Assembly (NCBI RefSeq): GCF_004365705.1
Contig: NZ_SOBN01000001.1
Location: forward strand, 310,001 to 374,000
Direction of reading: 5' to 3'
DNA length: 64,000 bases
DNA from: Streptomyces sp. 846.5
GTDB taxonomy: Bacteria; Actinomycetota; Actinomycetes; Streptomycetales; Streptomycetaceae
Position 1 is the first letter of the stretch. Each line of letters opens with the position of its first letter. The notes under the pieces are model-generated. The model made no database searches and was not told the origin of the DNA. It saw only the letters and a program-made list of their open reading frames with translations. The translations under genes and the position numbers were made by a program. Below, piece by piece: positions 38,581-46,582 of the stretch.

Positions 38581-39585
38581 ATGCGTATAGGCATCATGGG
38601 GCTGGGCCGCATCGGCGCCTTCCACGCCCGGACCCTCGCCGGGCTGGACGCGGTGGACTCCCTGGTGGTCACCGACCCGGTGGCCGCGGCCGTCGCCACC
38701 GCCACCGAGCGCTTCGGGGCCACCGCCGCCGACTCTCCCGAAGCCCTGCTCGCCGCCGGCGTCGACGGTGTCGTGATCGCCGCGGCGACCGACGCGCACC
38801 CCCAGCTCATCCTCGCCGCCGTGGAGGCGGGCATTCCCGTCTTCTGCGAGAAGCCCGTGGCGCGCGGGGTCGAGGAGAGTCTGGAGGTGCTGCGTGCGGT
38901 GGAGGGCAGTGGCGTCCCGGTGCACATCGGCTACAACCGGCGCTTCGACGCGGGCTGCGTGGCCGCGCGCCGGGCCGTGGTCAGCGGTGAGCTCGGCGAC
39001 CTGCACACCGTACGGTCCACCACCCTCGACCCCGCCCCGCCGCCACCCGCCTACGTGGCCGTCTCCGGCGACATCTTCCGCGACTGCAGTGTGCACGACT
39101 TCGACATCGTGCGCTGGGTGACCGGCCGCGAGGTGACCGAGGTCTACGCGACCGGAGGCAACCGGGGCGCGCAGTACATCCGTGACGCGGATGACGTCGA
39201 CACGGCCTCCGCCCTGCTCACCCTCGACGACGGCGCCATCGCCGTCATCTCCAACTCCCGCCACAACGCCCGCGGTTACGACGTGCGCCTGGAGCTGCAC
39301 GGCATGAAGGACAGCATCGCGGTCGGCCTGGAGGACAGGCTGCCGCTGCGCTCCGTCGAACCGGGCGTCACCTTCCCGGCCGGGACCCCGCACTCCTTCT
39401 TCATGGACCGCTTCGCCGACGCCTACCGCGCCGAACTCACCGCGTTCACCGAGGTCGTCGCCGGCGCCCGCCCCTCCCCCTGCACGGTCGCGGACGCCGT
39501 CGAGGCGAGCTGGATCGCCGAGGCGTGCACCCTGTCGCTGCGTGAGCACCGTCCCGTCCGACTCGACGAGGTGCGTAAGGGATGA
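38581..39585 (+). CDS. Inositol-dehydrogenase-like Gfo/Idh/MocA protein, third copy
   Basis: 334 residues. Rossmann GIMGLGRIGAFHARTL, EKPV (90-93), and Asp168…His172 in GDIFRDCSVHDFDIVRW, so catalytic residues are present. The unusual YVAVSGDIFRD and a DxAVGLEDRLPLRSVEPG region differ from IolG. It overlaps the next gene by ATGA. Part of the oxygenase module. Confidence 0.87.
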   Translation: MRIGIMGLGRIGAFHARTLAGLDAVDSLVVTDPVAAAVATATERFGATAADSPEALLAAGVDGVVIAAATDAHPQLILAAVEAGIPVFCEKPVARGVEESLEVLRAVEGSGVPVHIGYNRRFDAGCVAARRAVVSGELGDLHTVRSTTLDPAPPPPAYVAVSGDIFRDCSVHDFDIVRWVTGREVTEVYATGGNRGAQYIRDADDVDTASALLTLDDGAIAVISNSRHNARGYDVRLELHGMKDSIAVGLEDRLPLRSVEPGVTFPAGTPHSFFMDRFADAYRAELTAFTEVVAGARPSPCTVADAVEASWIAEACTLSLREHRPVRLDEVRKG

Positions 39586-40601
39586 CGGACGAGCCTTTGC
39601 GGATCGGGATCCTGGGCGCGGCCCGGATCGCCGAGCTGTCGATCGTGGGGCCGGCCCGTGCGACCGGCCACCGCCTGGTCGCGGTGGCCGCCCGCGACCG
39701 CGACCGGGCCAAGGCCTTCGCCGCCGCGCACGGCGTGGAGCGGGTGGCGGACTCCTATGCCGGCCTGGTCGCCGATCCGGAGATGGAGGTGGTCTACAAC
39801 CCGTTGGCCAACGGCCTGCACGGGCCGTGGAACCTGGCCGCGCTGCGGGCCGGCAAGCACGTCCTCACCGAGAAGCCGTCCGCGAGTAACGCGACGGAGG
39901 CGGCCGAGGTCCACCGGGCCGTCGCCGAGGCGGGCACGGTGTTCATGGAGGGCTTCCACTACCTGTTCCACCCGGTCACCCGGCGCCTGCACGAGCTGCT
40001 GGGCAGCGGGGAGTTGGGCGAGCTGCGGCACGTCGAGACCGTGATGGCCATGCCCGCGCCGCCGGACGACGACGTGCGGTGGTCGCTCCCGCTGGCGGGC
40101 GGCGCGCTGATGGACCTCGGCTGCTACAGCCTGCACGCCCAGCGCATGCTCACGCCCTGGGCAGGTGGGGAACCCCGGCTGGTCGCCGCGCGCGGCGGCG
40201 AGAAGGCGGGGGCTGCCGCGGTCGACGAGTGGCTGGACGCCGATCTGGAGTTCCCGGGCGGCGCCACCGGTACCGCCCGCTGCCACATGGCCCACCACAC
40301 CTGGCAGATGAGCTGCCGCGTGGTGGGCTCGCGCGGCGAGGCCACGGCGGTGAACTTCGTCCAGCCGCACCTGGACGACCGGGTGGTGGTACGGACGGCG
40401 GCCGGTGAGCGCACCGAGGAACTCGGCCGCCGGTCCTCGTACACCTACCAACTCGAAGCGTTCGCCGCCCACCTGCGGCACGGTGCGCCGCTGGCGCTCG
40501 ACGCCGACGACGCGCTGACCACCATGCGGCTCATCGACGACACCTACCGGGCGGCCGGGTTCCTGCTCCGGCCGCGTACGGTCCTTCCGGCCGCAGTGTG
40601 A
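39582..40601 (+). CDS. Gfo/Idh/MocA protein, dihydrodiol-dehydrogenase-like, fourth copy
   Basis: 339 residues. Rossmann GILGAARIAELS lacks the usual GxGxxG spacing, EKPS (97-100), and the catalytic region is GGALMDLGCYSLHAQRML with Tyr182 instead of His, the pattern of glucose-fructose oxidoreductase and dihydrodiol dehydrogenase relatives. It therefore likely acts on an aldose or diol rather than on inositol. Translationally coupled to the third copy; last gene of the module. Confidence 0.87.
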   Translation: MTDEPLRIGILGAARIAELSIVGPARATGHRLVAVAARDRDRAKAFAAAHGVERVADSYAGLVADPEMEVVYNPLANGLHGPWNLAALRAGKHVLTEKPSASNATEAAEVHRAVAEAGTVFMEGFHYLFHPVTRRLHELLGSGELGELRHVETVMAMPAPPDDDVRWSLPLAGGALMDLGCYSLHAQRMLTPWAGGEPRLVAARGGEKAGAAAVDEWLDADLEFPGGATGTARCHMAHHTWQMSCRVVGSRGEATAVNFVQPHLDDRVVVRTAAGERTEELGRRSSYTYQLEAFAAHLRHGAPLALDADDALTTMRLIDDTYRAAGFLLRPRTVLPAAV

Positions 40602-40628
40602 GCCGGGCCGGGCTCCGGATCCGCGGGT

Positions 40629-41654
40629 TCAGCCGGCCGTGGTCGTGGTGCCGCGGACGACCAGGTGCGGGGCGATGACGGTCTCCCCCTCGGGGTCCGG
40701 TTCGCCCTCCAGCCGGGCGACGGCCCGGCCGACCGCGATCCCGGCGAGGCGTTGGACGTCCTGGGCGACGGTGGTGAGGTCGATGTGGGCGAGGCGGGCC
40801 AGGCGGCTGTCGTCGAAGCCGACCACGGAGATCTCGGCGGGGACGCGGACACCGCAGCGCAGCAGGGTGTCCAGGACGCCGGTGGCGCAGCGGTCGTTGA
40901 AGGCGAGGACGGCGGTGGGGCGCGGCCCGGTGGTGAGCAGGGCGCGGGCGGCCGCGGCGCCGTCGTCCTCGGTCAGTCCGCCGGGCAGGACGCGGACGTG
41001 CTCGGCCAGGCCGTGGCGGGTCATCGCGGTGCGGTAGCCCCGGCGCCGGTCCGCGGCGCCGGGGGCCCTGCCGCCGTCTATGTGGGCGATGTCGCGGTGG
41101 CCGAGCCCCACCAGGTGGTCGACGGCCTGGCGGGCGCCTTCGTCGTCGGCGGTGCGGACGACGGCCACCTGACCGGCGGACGACCGCAGCCGTCGGGCGA
41201 CCGAGACCACCGGCAGCTGGCCGGCCAACTCGGCCAGTCGCGCGGCGGGGGCCTGCGGGCCGAGCAGGATCAGCGCCTCGCAGCGATCGGCCAACAGGGT
41301 TTCCACGGCTTGCTGTTCGCTGCGACTGGGGGCGACGGCGCTCAGCGCGATCTGGTAGCCGACGGGTTCGGCCGCCGCGTAGAGGCACTCCACCAGGTCG
41401 GTGTGGAACGGGTGTTGCAGGCCGAACTGGACGCCGAGCAGGCGTGACCGGTGGCTGCGCAGCAGGCGTGCACGGGCGTCGGGCCGGTAGCCGATCTCCT
41501 TGGCGGCCTGCAGGATCCGCTCGCGGGTGGCGGCGCTGGCGCCCTTGGTGTCGCGCATGACGGTGGAGACCAGCGCCGTGGACACGCCCGCGCGCGCGGC
41601 GACGTCAGCCAGGGTGGGCCGCTTCCCGCTCGTGGCCGTGGGGCTCGGTGGCAC
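40629..41654 (-). CDS. LacI-family repressor, second
   Basis: 341 residues: canonical helix-turn-helix (PTLADVAARAGVSTALVSTVMRDTKGASAATRERILQAA, about 12-50) and a LacI/PurR-type sensor domain (GLGHRDIAHIDGG, GVRVPAEISVVGFDDSRLARLAHIDLTTV). It diverges from the isomerase-dehydrogenase pair; two sites with the same core lie between and are its probable operators. Confidence 0.92.
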   Translation of the reverse strand: MPPSPTATSGKRPTLADVAARAGVSTALVSTVMRDTKGASAATRERILQAAKEIGYRPDARARLLRSHRSRLLGVQFGLQHPFHTDLVECLYAAAEPVGYQIALSAVAPSRSEQQAVETLLADRCEALILLGPQAPAARLAELAGQLPVVSVARRLRSSAGQVAVVRTADDEGARQAVDHLVGLGHRDIAHIDGGRAPGAADRRRGYRTAMTRHGLAEHVRVLPGGLTEDDGAAAARALLTTGPRPTAVLAFNDRCATGVLDTLLRCGVRVPAEISVVGFDDSRLARLAHIDLTTVAQDVQRLAGIAVGRAVARLEGEPDPEGETVIAPHLVVRGTTTTAG

Positions 41655-41731
41655 TGGTGACCTCCGTGGTCGATGTCGTCTCCGGGTCCGATGATCCCAG
41701 ACCGGCGGCGGGAGCCGTAGCCCCAGAGAAC

Positions 41732-41743
41732 TATAACGTTCTA
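41732..41743. promoter_or_regulatory. LacI operator O2, TATAACGTTCTA
   Basis: Differs at one base from the O1 core TAGAACGTTCTA. It lies 78 bases upstream of the LacI start and 76 bp, centre to centre, from O1. Suits autoregulation and perhaps a loop. Confidence 0.6.
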
Positions 41744-41805
41744 TAGCCGTTGGCGACGACCTCTTGACAGAGGAGCCCGCCGACTGGCGTACTGCAACCC
41801 TGACG

Positions 41806-41821
41806 TCTAGAACGTTCTAGA
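41806..41821. promoter_or_regulatory. LacI operator O1, TCTAGAACGTTCTAGA
   Basis: A perfect 16-bp palindrome with central CG, as LacI/PurR-type operators have, 12 bases before the GTG of the isomerase gene, where bound repressor would block initiation. Confidence 0.75.
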
Positions 41822-41833
41822 AGGTGAGGGTGA

Positions 41834-42622
41834 GTGGCGATGTACACATTGGCGGTCTGCGCCGAGATGGTCTTCCGGGACCTGCCGATCCAGGAGCGGG
41901 CCGAGCGCATCCACGAAGCGGGCTTCCAGGTGGAGATCTGGGACTGGACCCGGCACGACCTGGATGCCCTCGCCCGCACCCCGGCCCGTTTCTCGTCCAT
42001 GACCGGTTACATCCGCGGCACCCTGACCGACGAGGACGGCGCGGCCGAGCTGCTGCGCACTGCCGAGGAGTCGGTCAAGGCCGCCGAACAGCTGGGCTGC
42101 CCCCGGCTGAACCTGCACGGGACCGGCCTGGACGACCAGGGTCTGCCCGTCGTCCCGGTGACCGGCGAGGCCGACGGCCCGATGTGGGTCGCCGCGCACC
42201 GCACCCTCACCCGGATCGCCGAGCTGGGCGAGAGCGCCGGGGTCGTCTTCACCCTGGAGAACCTCAACACCGCCGTCGACCACCCCGGCGTGCCGTTCGC
42301 CAGGGCCGCCGACACGCTGGCCCTGGTCGCGGCCGTGGACCGGCCGGGCCTGCGGATGAACCTGGACCTGTACCACGCCCAGATCGGCGAGGGGAATCTC
42401 ATCGAGCTGGTCCGCAGGGCGCACGGGCTGGGCCTGATCGGCGAGATCCAGGTAGCGGACGTACCCGGCCGCTGCGAGCCGGGCACCGGGGAGATCTCCT
42501 ACCCGGCCGTCGCCCGCGCCCTCGCCGAGCTGGGCTACGACGGCACGGTCGCCATGGAGGCCTGGGCCTCCGGCGACGACGACCTCGCCCTGGAACGCTT
42601 CCGCTCCGCCTTCACCCTCTGA
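41834..42622 (+). CDS. Hydroxypyruvate-isomerase-like TIM-barrel protein
   Basis: 262 residues from GTG 41834 (ATG 41840 also possible). Barrel of the Hyi/tagatose-epimerase group: CAEMVFRDLPIQERAERI, TLENLNTAVDHPG (Glu ligand), MNLDLYHAQIGEGNL (Asp), EIQVADVPGRCEPGTGEI (His replaced by Gln) and a final Glu in VAMEAWA. It should isomerise a keto sugar or inosose. Two-gene unit with the fifth Gfo/Idh/MocA gene under the second LacI repressor. Confidence 0.82.
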   Translation: MAMYTLAVCAEMVFRDLPIQERAERIHEAGFQVEIWDWTRHDLDALARTPARFSSMTGYIRGTLTDEDGAAELLRTAEESVKAAEQLGCPRLNLHGTGLDDQGLPVVPVTGEADGPMWVAAHRTLTRIAELGESAGVVFTLENLNTAVDHPGVPFARAADTLALVAAVDRPGLRMNLDLYHAQIGEGNLIELVRRAHGLGLIGEIQVADVPGRCEPGTGEISYPAVARALAELGYDGTVAMEAWASGDDDLALERFRSAFTL

Positions 42623-42644
42623 CAACGACGTACGGAGAACCCTC

Positions 42645-43673
42645 ATGACCACCACCACGCAGCAGCCCCTCGCCGTCGGTCTCGTCGGCGCCGGACGGAT
42701 GGGCTCCTTCCACGCCGAGTCCCTCGCCCGGCGCATCCCCGGCGCCCGGCTCGCCGCCGTCGCCGACCCGGCCCCTGGTGCCGCGCAGCGCCTCGCAAAC
42801 CGGCTGGGCTGCCCCAAGGCGCTGACCGACATCGGCGCGCTGCTCGCCGACCCGGAGATCGACGCCGTGGTCATCGCCACCCCGGCCCGCACCCACGCCG
42901 ATCTCGTCGAGGCGGCGGCGCGGGCGGGCAAGGCGGTCTACTGCGAGAAGCCCATGGCGGTCACCCTCGCCGAGGCCGACCGCGCCATCAGCGCCGCCGA
43001 GGAGGCCGGCGTCGCGCTCCAGGTGGGCTTCAACCGACGTTACGACGCCGGGTTCCGCGCCGCCCACGACAAGGTCGCAGCCGGTGGCATCGGCACCCCG
43101 CAGCTGCTGCGCTCCCTCACCCGCGACCCCCGGCTGGTCGACCCGGCCCCCATCCCGCCGTGGACGATCTTCCTGGAGACCCTCATCCACGACTTCGACA
43201 CCCTGCGCTACCTCAACCCCGGCGCCGAGCCCGTCGAGGTCTTCGCCATGGCCGACGCCCTGGTCCGTCCCGACTTCCGGGACCGCGGCCTGCTGGACAC
43301 CGCCGTGGTCACCATCCGCTTCGACAACGGCGCCATGGCCACCGCGGAGGCCAACTTCCAGGCCGTGTACGGCTACGACGTACGCGGCGAGGTCTTCGGC
43401 TCGGCCGGCATGCTCACCATGGGCGACATCCGCCGCACCCACCTGACCTCCTACGGCGCGGACGGCGTCACCGCCGACTGCGTCAGCTACGACCAGGACC
43501 TATTCCACGACGCGTACGTCGCCGAACTCGCCGACTTCGCCGGCTGCGTGCGCACCGGGACCACCCCCGCCGTCACCGGCCAGGACGCCCGCGCCGCGCT
43601 GTCCATCGCCCTCGCCGCCATCCAGTCGGTCACCACCGACGGCCCGGTCCTGATCGACGACATCAAGGAGTAG
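42645..43673 (+). CDS. Inositol-dehydrogenase-like Gfo/Idh/MocA protein, fifth copy
   Basis: 342 residues. Rossmann GLVGAGRMGSFHAESL, EKPM (101-104), and TIFLETLIHDFDTLRYL, in which the catalytic Asp is replaced by Glu178 while His182 is kept. The rest matches inositol 2-dehydrogenases well (GFNRRYDAGFRAAHDKV). It lies 22 bp after the isomerase gene. Probably a dehydrogenase for a stereoisomer or a derivative; the Asp-to-Glu change may alter activity. Confidence 0.87.
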   Translation: MTTTTQQPLAVGLVGAGRMGSFHAESLARRIPGARLAAVADPAPGAAQRLANRLGCPKALTDIGALLADPEIDAVVIATPARTHADLVEAAARAGKAVYCEKPMAVTLAEADRAISAAEEAGVALQVGFNRRYDAGFRAAHDKVAAGGIGTPQLLRSLTRDPRLVDPAPIPPWTIFLETLIHDFDTLRYLNPGAEPVEVFAMADALVRPDFRDRGLLDTAVVTIRFDNGAMATAEANFQAVYGYDVRGEVFGSAGMLTMGDIRRTHLTSYGADGVTADCVSYDQDLFHDAYVAELADFAGCVRTGTTPAVTGQDARAALSIALAAIQSVTTDGPVLIDDIKE

Positions 43674-43920
43674 TGAGCCCGCTCTCTGCGGCGCTCCCGT
43701 CGACAGCGTCGGCGGCGGTCCGGTACGCCGCCGAGGCGGCCTCCCGCACCGGCAGCGCTCGGTGCGTCTCGGAGAGGATCTCCACGCCCACGATCCGCGA
43801 CCTGGGCACGGCCGCCAGGTCGGCGGGCGGGGTGCGGGCGCGCTCGGTGTGCCAGACGTCGATGATCAGGCCACCCGCAGGGTGCCCGGCGGCCTCGACG
43901 AGCCGGGGCCTGACTGCCCG
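43663..43920 (-). pseudogene. Remnant of a sugar-phosphate isomerase/epimerase
   Basis: The minus strand reads RLVEAAGHPAGGLIIDVWHTERARTPPADLAAVPRSRIVGVEI, the typical Asp-x-x-His metal-ligand strand of xylose-isomerase-like barrels, then about 35 less typical codons to a stop inside the end of the preceding gene. Upstream a TGA closes the frame and no start is found, so about two thirds of the gene is gone. A decayed isomerase next to an active cyclitol module. Confidence 0.5.
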
Positions 43921-44322
43921 TCACGTCCATCGAGACTGCGGGGCAGCGCTGGCAGGCGGACACCCAGGACTGAGCGGCGACCGGGCGGCGGTACACGGCC
44001 CGGTCGCCTATCTGTGCGTTGGCTTTGCATTGCCGGTCGTACTGGACAGCAGATGACCGGCCGTCATGGCGGCGCGGCAGCGGCGCTCTTCCCTGCCGAC
44101 ACACCTGCTGAAATGGCCTCAATACGGGGGAGTTGGATAAATCCGGCAAAACGGACTTAGCGCGCTCCGTGCCGCCTCCAAGTGACCGCCGTCACTGTCA
44201 CAGGGGCGAAAACCGGGACTACAGGGGCCGTTTGAGACTCAGGTCACGTTCAAACTGTGGCGTGTCGCACTTTCCGCCGAAAATTCTTGCTCCTTGTGTG
44301 AAGGCCGTGTGACCGTGCACGA
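43921..44322. other. Non-coding stretch upstream of the transglycosylase
   Basis: No frame here shows coding character on either strand. The part from about 44100 is relatively AT-rich and should hold the promoter of the transglycosylase gene. No repeat or tRNA is seen. Confidence 0.4.
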
Positions 44323-44525
44323 GGCAGGCGAACAGAGAGACCTGCCGGGAGCCAGGCGAACCGCGCACCGAGCGCCGGTCCATCGCCGCTGAACGGCTCC
44401 CTCGCTCGGTCGGGCCAGTCCCGAAGCCGCCGGGCGGCCCACCCCCCGCGTCGCGACGCCGCCAGGCGAGCGCGTGGACCGGTGCGCCCTCGGCCACGGG
44501 CAAATCCCGTCGACATCGGAGTTCC
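44323..44525 (+). promoter_or_regulatory. Structured leader of the transglycosylase gene, possible riboswitch
   Basis: About 200 bases without coding potential hold two perfect hairpins, GGCAGG/CCTGCC (44323-44346) and GGGAGCC/GGCTCCC (44347-44401), and then GGTCGGGCCAG followed by TCCCGAAGCCG. Long leaders with c-di-AMP (ydaO-type) riboswitches are common before actinobacterial wall-hydrolase genes, and the CCCGAA core is reminiscent, but the GACAGCTAACC part of the consensus is not seen. A divergent ydaO element or an unrelated structured leader are both possible. Confidence 0.3.
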
Positions 44526-45401
44526 ATGCGTCACCGTATCCAGCCTTCGCTTGCCCGTTTCCGCCGGCGCGTCGTCGCCATGCATCCGAACAAGCGGCTT
44601 TTCGCGGGCATCGCCGCTGCCCTTCTGGTCACCGGCGGTGCCACCGGTACCGCCGTCGCCGTCGCAGGCGGCAGCTCGGGCACGACCCACACGGCAGCGG
44701 CGGCGAGCAGCAGTCAGGCCGCCGCACGCCCGTCCACCGACGCCGCGAACCGTTCCGAGCAGCGCACGACGCTGACGGCTCCGTCCGCCGCCGCATCGCA
44801 GTCCGCTGCCGCAGCGGCCGCCAAGGCGAAGGCCGCGGCCGCCGCCCAGGCAGCTGCAAAGGCAAAGGCCCAGGCCGCAGCCCAGGCGGCCGCCAAGGCC
44901 AAGGCCCAGGCCGCGGCTGCAGCAGCTGCCAAGGCGAAGGCCGCGGCCGCCGCCCAGGCACAGGCACAGGCAGCTGCCGCGGCGAAGGCCCAGGCGGCCG
45001 CGAAGGCCGCCGCTGCCGCGAAGGCTGCCGCTGCGGCCGCTGCGGCGAAGGCCGCCGCCACGCCGACCTACGCAAACAACCTGTCCGGCTGGATCGCGGA
45101 GGCGCAGAGCATCCTCGCCGCCAACGGCGACCACGTTCCCTCTGCCGCCGCCATCACCGCCCGGGCGATGACCGAGTCCTCGGGCAACCCCAACGCCGTG
45201 AACAACTGGGACTCCAACGCGGCCGCGGGCACCCCCTCCGAAGGCCTGATGCAGGTGATCCAGCCGACCTTCAACACCTACGCGCTGTCGGGCCACACGG
45301 ACATCATGAACCCGGTCGACAACATCGTCGCCGCGGTCCGCTACGCGAACGCCACCTACGGTGCGTTCGAGAACATCGCCTACGGCAGCAGCGGTTACTG
45401 A
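44526..45401 (+). CDS. Secreted lytic transglycosylase (SLT domain)
   Basis: 291 residues from ATG 44526, with CGGAG five bases upstream. A signal peptide (about residues 20-48) is followed by about 120 residues made almost only of Ala, Lys and Gln, likely a long helix or coiled-coil stalk, and a C-terminal SLT domain: ITARAMTESSGNPNAVNN with catalytic Glu, GLMQVIQPTFNTYAL and NIVAAVRYANATYGAF. It cleaves peptidoglycan glycan strands outside the cell. Strong terminator behind it. Confidence 0.88.
   Translation: MRHRIQPSLARFRRRVVAMHPNKRLFAGIAAALLVTGGATGTAVAVAGGSSGTTHTAAAASSSQAAARPSTDAANRSEQRTTLTAPSAAASQSAAAAAAKAKAAAAAQAAAKAKAQAAAQAAAKAKAQAAAAAAAKAKAAAAAQAQAQAAAAAKAQAAAKAAAAAKAAAAAAAAKAAATPTYANNLSGWIAEAQSILAANGDHVPSAAAITARAMTESSGNPNAVNNWDSNAAAGTPSEGLMQVIQPTFNTYALSGHTDIMNPVDNIVAAVRYANATYGAFENIAYGSSGY
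44820..44960 (+). repeat. 33-bp exact direct repeat in the Ala/Lys stalk
   Basis: The same 33 bases, 11 codons for AKAKAAAAAQA, stand at 44820-44852 and 44928-44960, in frame and 108 bp apart. Shorter copies lie between. This points to stalk growth by in-frame duplication, and its length is likely variable between strains. Confidence 0.6.
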
Positions 45402-45420
45402 CCCGACCACTGACGCCCAG

Positions 45421-45468
45421 CGGCACAAGCCTGCCCACGACGAAGACGTCGTGGGCAGGCTTGTGCCG
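45421..45468. terminator. 22-bp perfect hairpin, bidirectional terminator
   Basis: CGGCACAAGCCTGCCCACGACG-type arm (45421-45442) pairs without a mismatch with 45447-45468 around a four-base loop; GTTTT follows on the plus strand. It separates the transglycosylase gene from gap, which converges on it. Confidence 0.87.
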
Positions 45469-45476
45469 GTTTTAGG

Positions 45477-46475
45477 TCAGCGGGCGGCCAGGAGTTCGAG
45501 CGTGTCGATGACGCGGTTCGAGAATCCCCACTCGTTGTCGTACCAGGCGACCACCTTGATGTGGCGGCCGTCGACGCGGGTCAGCGCCGAGTCGAAGATC
45601 GACGAGGCCGGGTTTCCGGTGATGTCCGAGGAGACCAGCGGGTCCTCCGAGTACTCCAGAACGCCGGCCAGAGGTCCCTCCGCCGCGGCGCGGTAGGCCG
45701 CCAGCACGTCCTCACGGGTCACGTCGCGGGCGACGGTGGTGTTGAGCTCGACGATGGAGCCCACCGGAACCGGCACCCGGATCGAGTCGCCGGACAGCCT
45801 GCCGGCGAGGTTCGGCAGCACCAGGCCGATGGCCTTGGCGGCGCCGGTCGTCGTCGGCACGATGTTGACGGCGGCGGCCCGCGCCCGACGGGCATCGCGA
45901 TGCGGTCCGTCCTGGAGGTTCTGCTCCTGCGTGTAGGCGTGCACGGTGGTCATGAAGCCGTGCTCGATGCCCGCGAGGTCGTCGAGCACCGAGGCCAGCG
46001 GGGCGAGCGCATTGGTGGTGCAGGAGGCGTTCGAAACGATGGTGTGCAGGGCCGGGTCGTAGGCGCCGGTGTTCACGCCGAAGGCGAGGGTCACGTCCGC
46101 GCCGTCCGAAGGCGCGCTGACCAGCACCTTCCTGGCGCCGGCGTCGAGGTGGGCGCGGGCGGCCGTGGCCGAGGTGAAGCGGCCGGTGGCCTCCAGCACG
46201 ATGTCGACGCCGAGCTCGCGCCACGGCAGCTGCGCCGGCTCCCGCTCGGCGAGCACGGTGATCCGGCGGCCGTCGACGACCAGGGTGTCCCCGTCCACGG
46301 TCACCGGGCGTCCGAGCCGGCCGGCGGTGGTGTCGTAGGCGAGCAGCCGCGCGAGGGTCGCGGGCTCGGTGAGGTCGTTGACGGCAACGACCTCCAGCTT
46401 GCTGTCCCGTTCCAGCAGGGCGCGCAGTGAGTTGCGGCCGATGCGGCCGAATCCGTTGACGGCGATACGAGTCAT
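45477..46475 (-). CDS. gap: Glyceraldehyde-3-phosphate dehydrogenase, type I
   Basis: 332 residues. NAD domain MTRIAVNGFGRIGRNSLRALL, catalytic SNASCTTNALAP with the nucleophilic Cys, NIVPTTTGAAKAIGLVLP and WYDNEWGFSNRVID at the C-terminus. It oxidises glyceraldehyde-3-phosphate in glycolysis. No pgk or tpi gene is adjacent, so this is probably a secondary copy rather than the central glycolytic gene. Its upstream neighbour on the same strand is a GlxA-type regulator. Confidence 0.93.
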   Translation of the reverse strand: MTRIAVNGFGRIGRNSLRALLERDSKLEVVAVNDLTEPATLARLLAYDTTAGRLGRPVTVDGDTLVVDGRRITVLAEREPAQLPWRELGVDIVLEATGRFTSATAARAHLDAGARKVLVSAPSDGADVTLAFGVNTGAYDPALHTIVSNASCTTNALAPLASVLDDLAGIEHGFMTTVHAYTQEQNLQDGPHRDARRARAAAVNIVPTTTGAAKAIGLVLPNLAGRLSGDSIRVPVPVGSIVELNTTVARDVTREDVLAAYRAAAEGPLAGVLEYSEDPLVSSDITGNPASSIFDSALTRVDGRHIKVVAWYDNEWGFSNRVIDTLELLAAR

Positions 46476-46582
46476 GGGTGGTGTCCCTTCCAGTCACCAC
46501 CAGGCTCGCGCGCGGCGCCGGTCCGTGGCAGGGGCGTGAGTGCCATGGTTCGAAAGGATCTCGCCACCCTGACGTGGCCGAG

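Noticed and set aside
36741-38927. 728-codon open frame on the minus strand
   Set aside because: Antisense to the oxygenase and SDR genes, with no recognisable motif; rejected as a GC shadow.
44714-45061. Poly-alanine frame on the minus strand
   Set aside because: Mirror of the Ala/Lys/Gln stalk codons of the transglycosylase; no start context.
45421-45468. End of a mobile element
   Set aside because: The 22-bp inverted repeat has a four-base loop, a T-rich tail and lies between convergent genes, so it is a terminator; no transposase or target duplication nearby.
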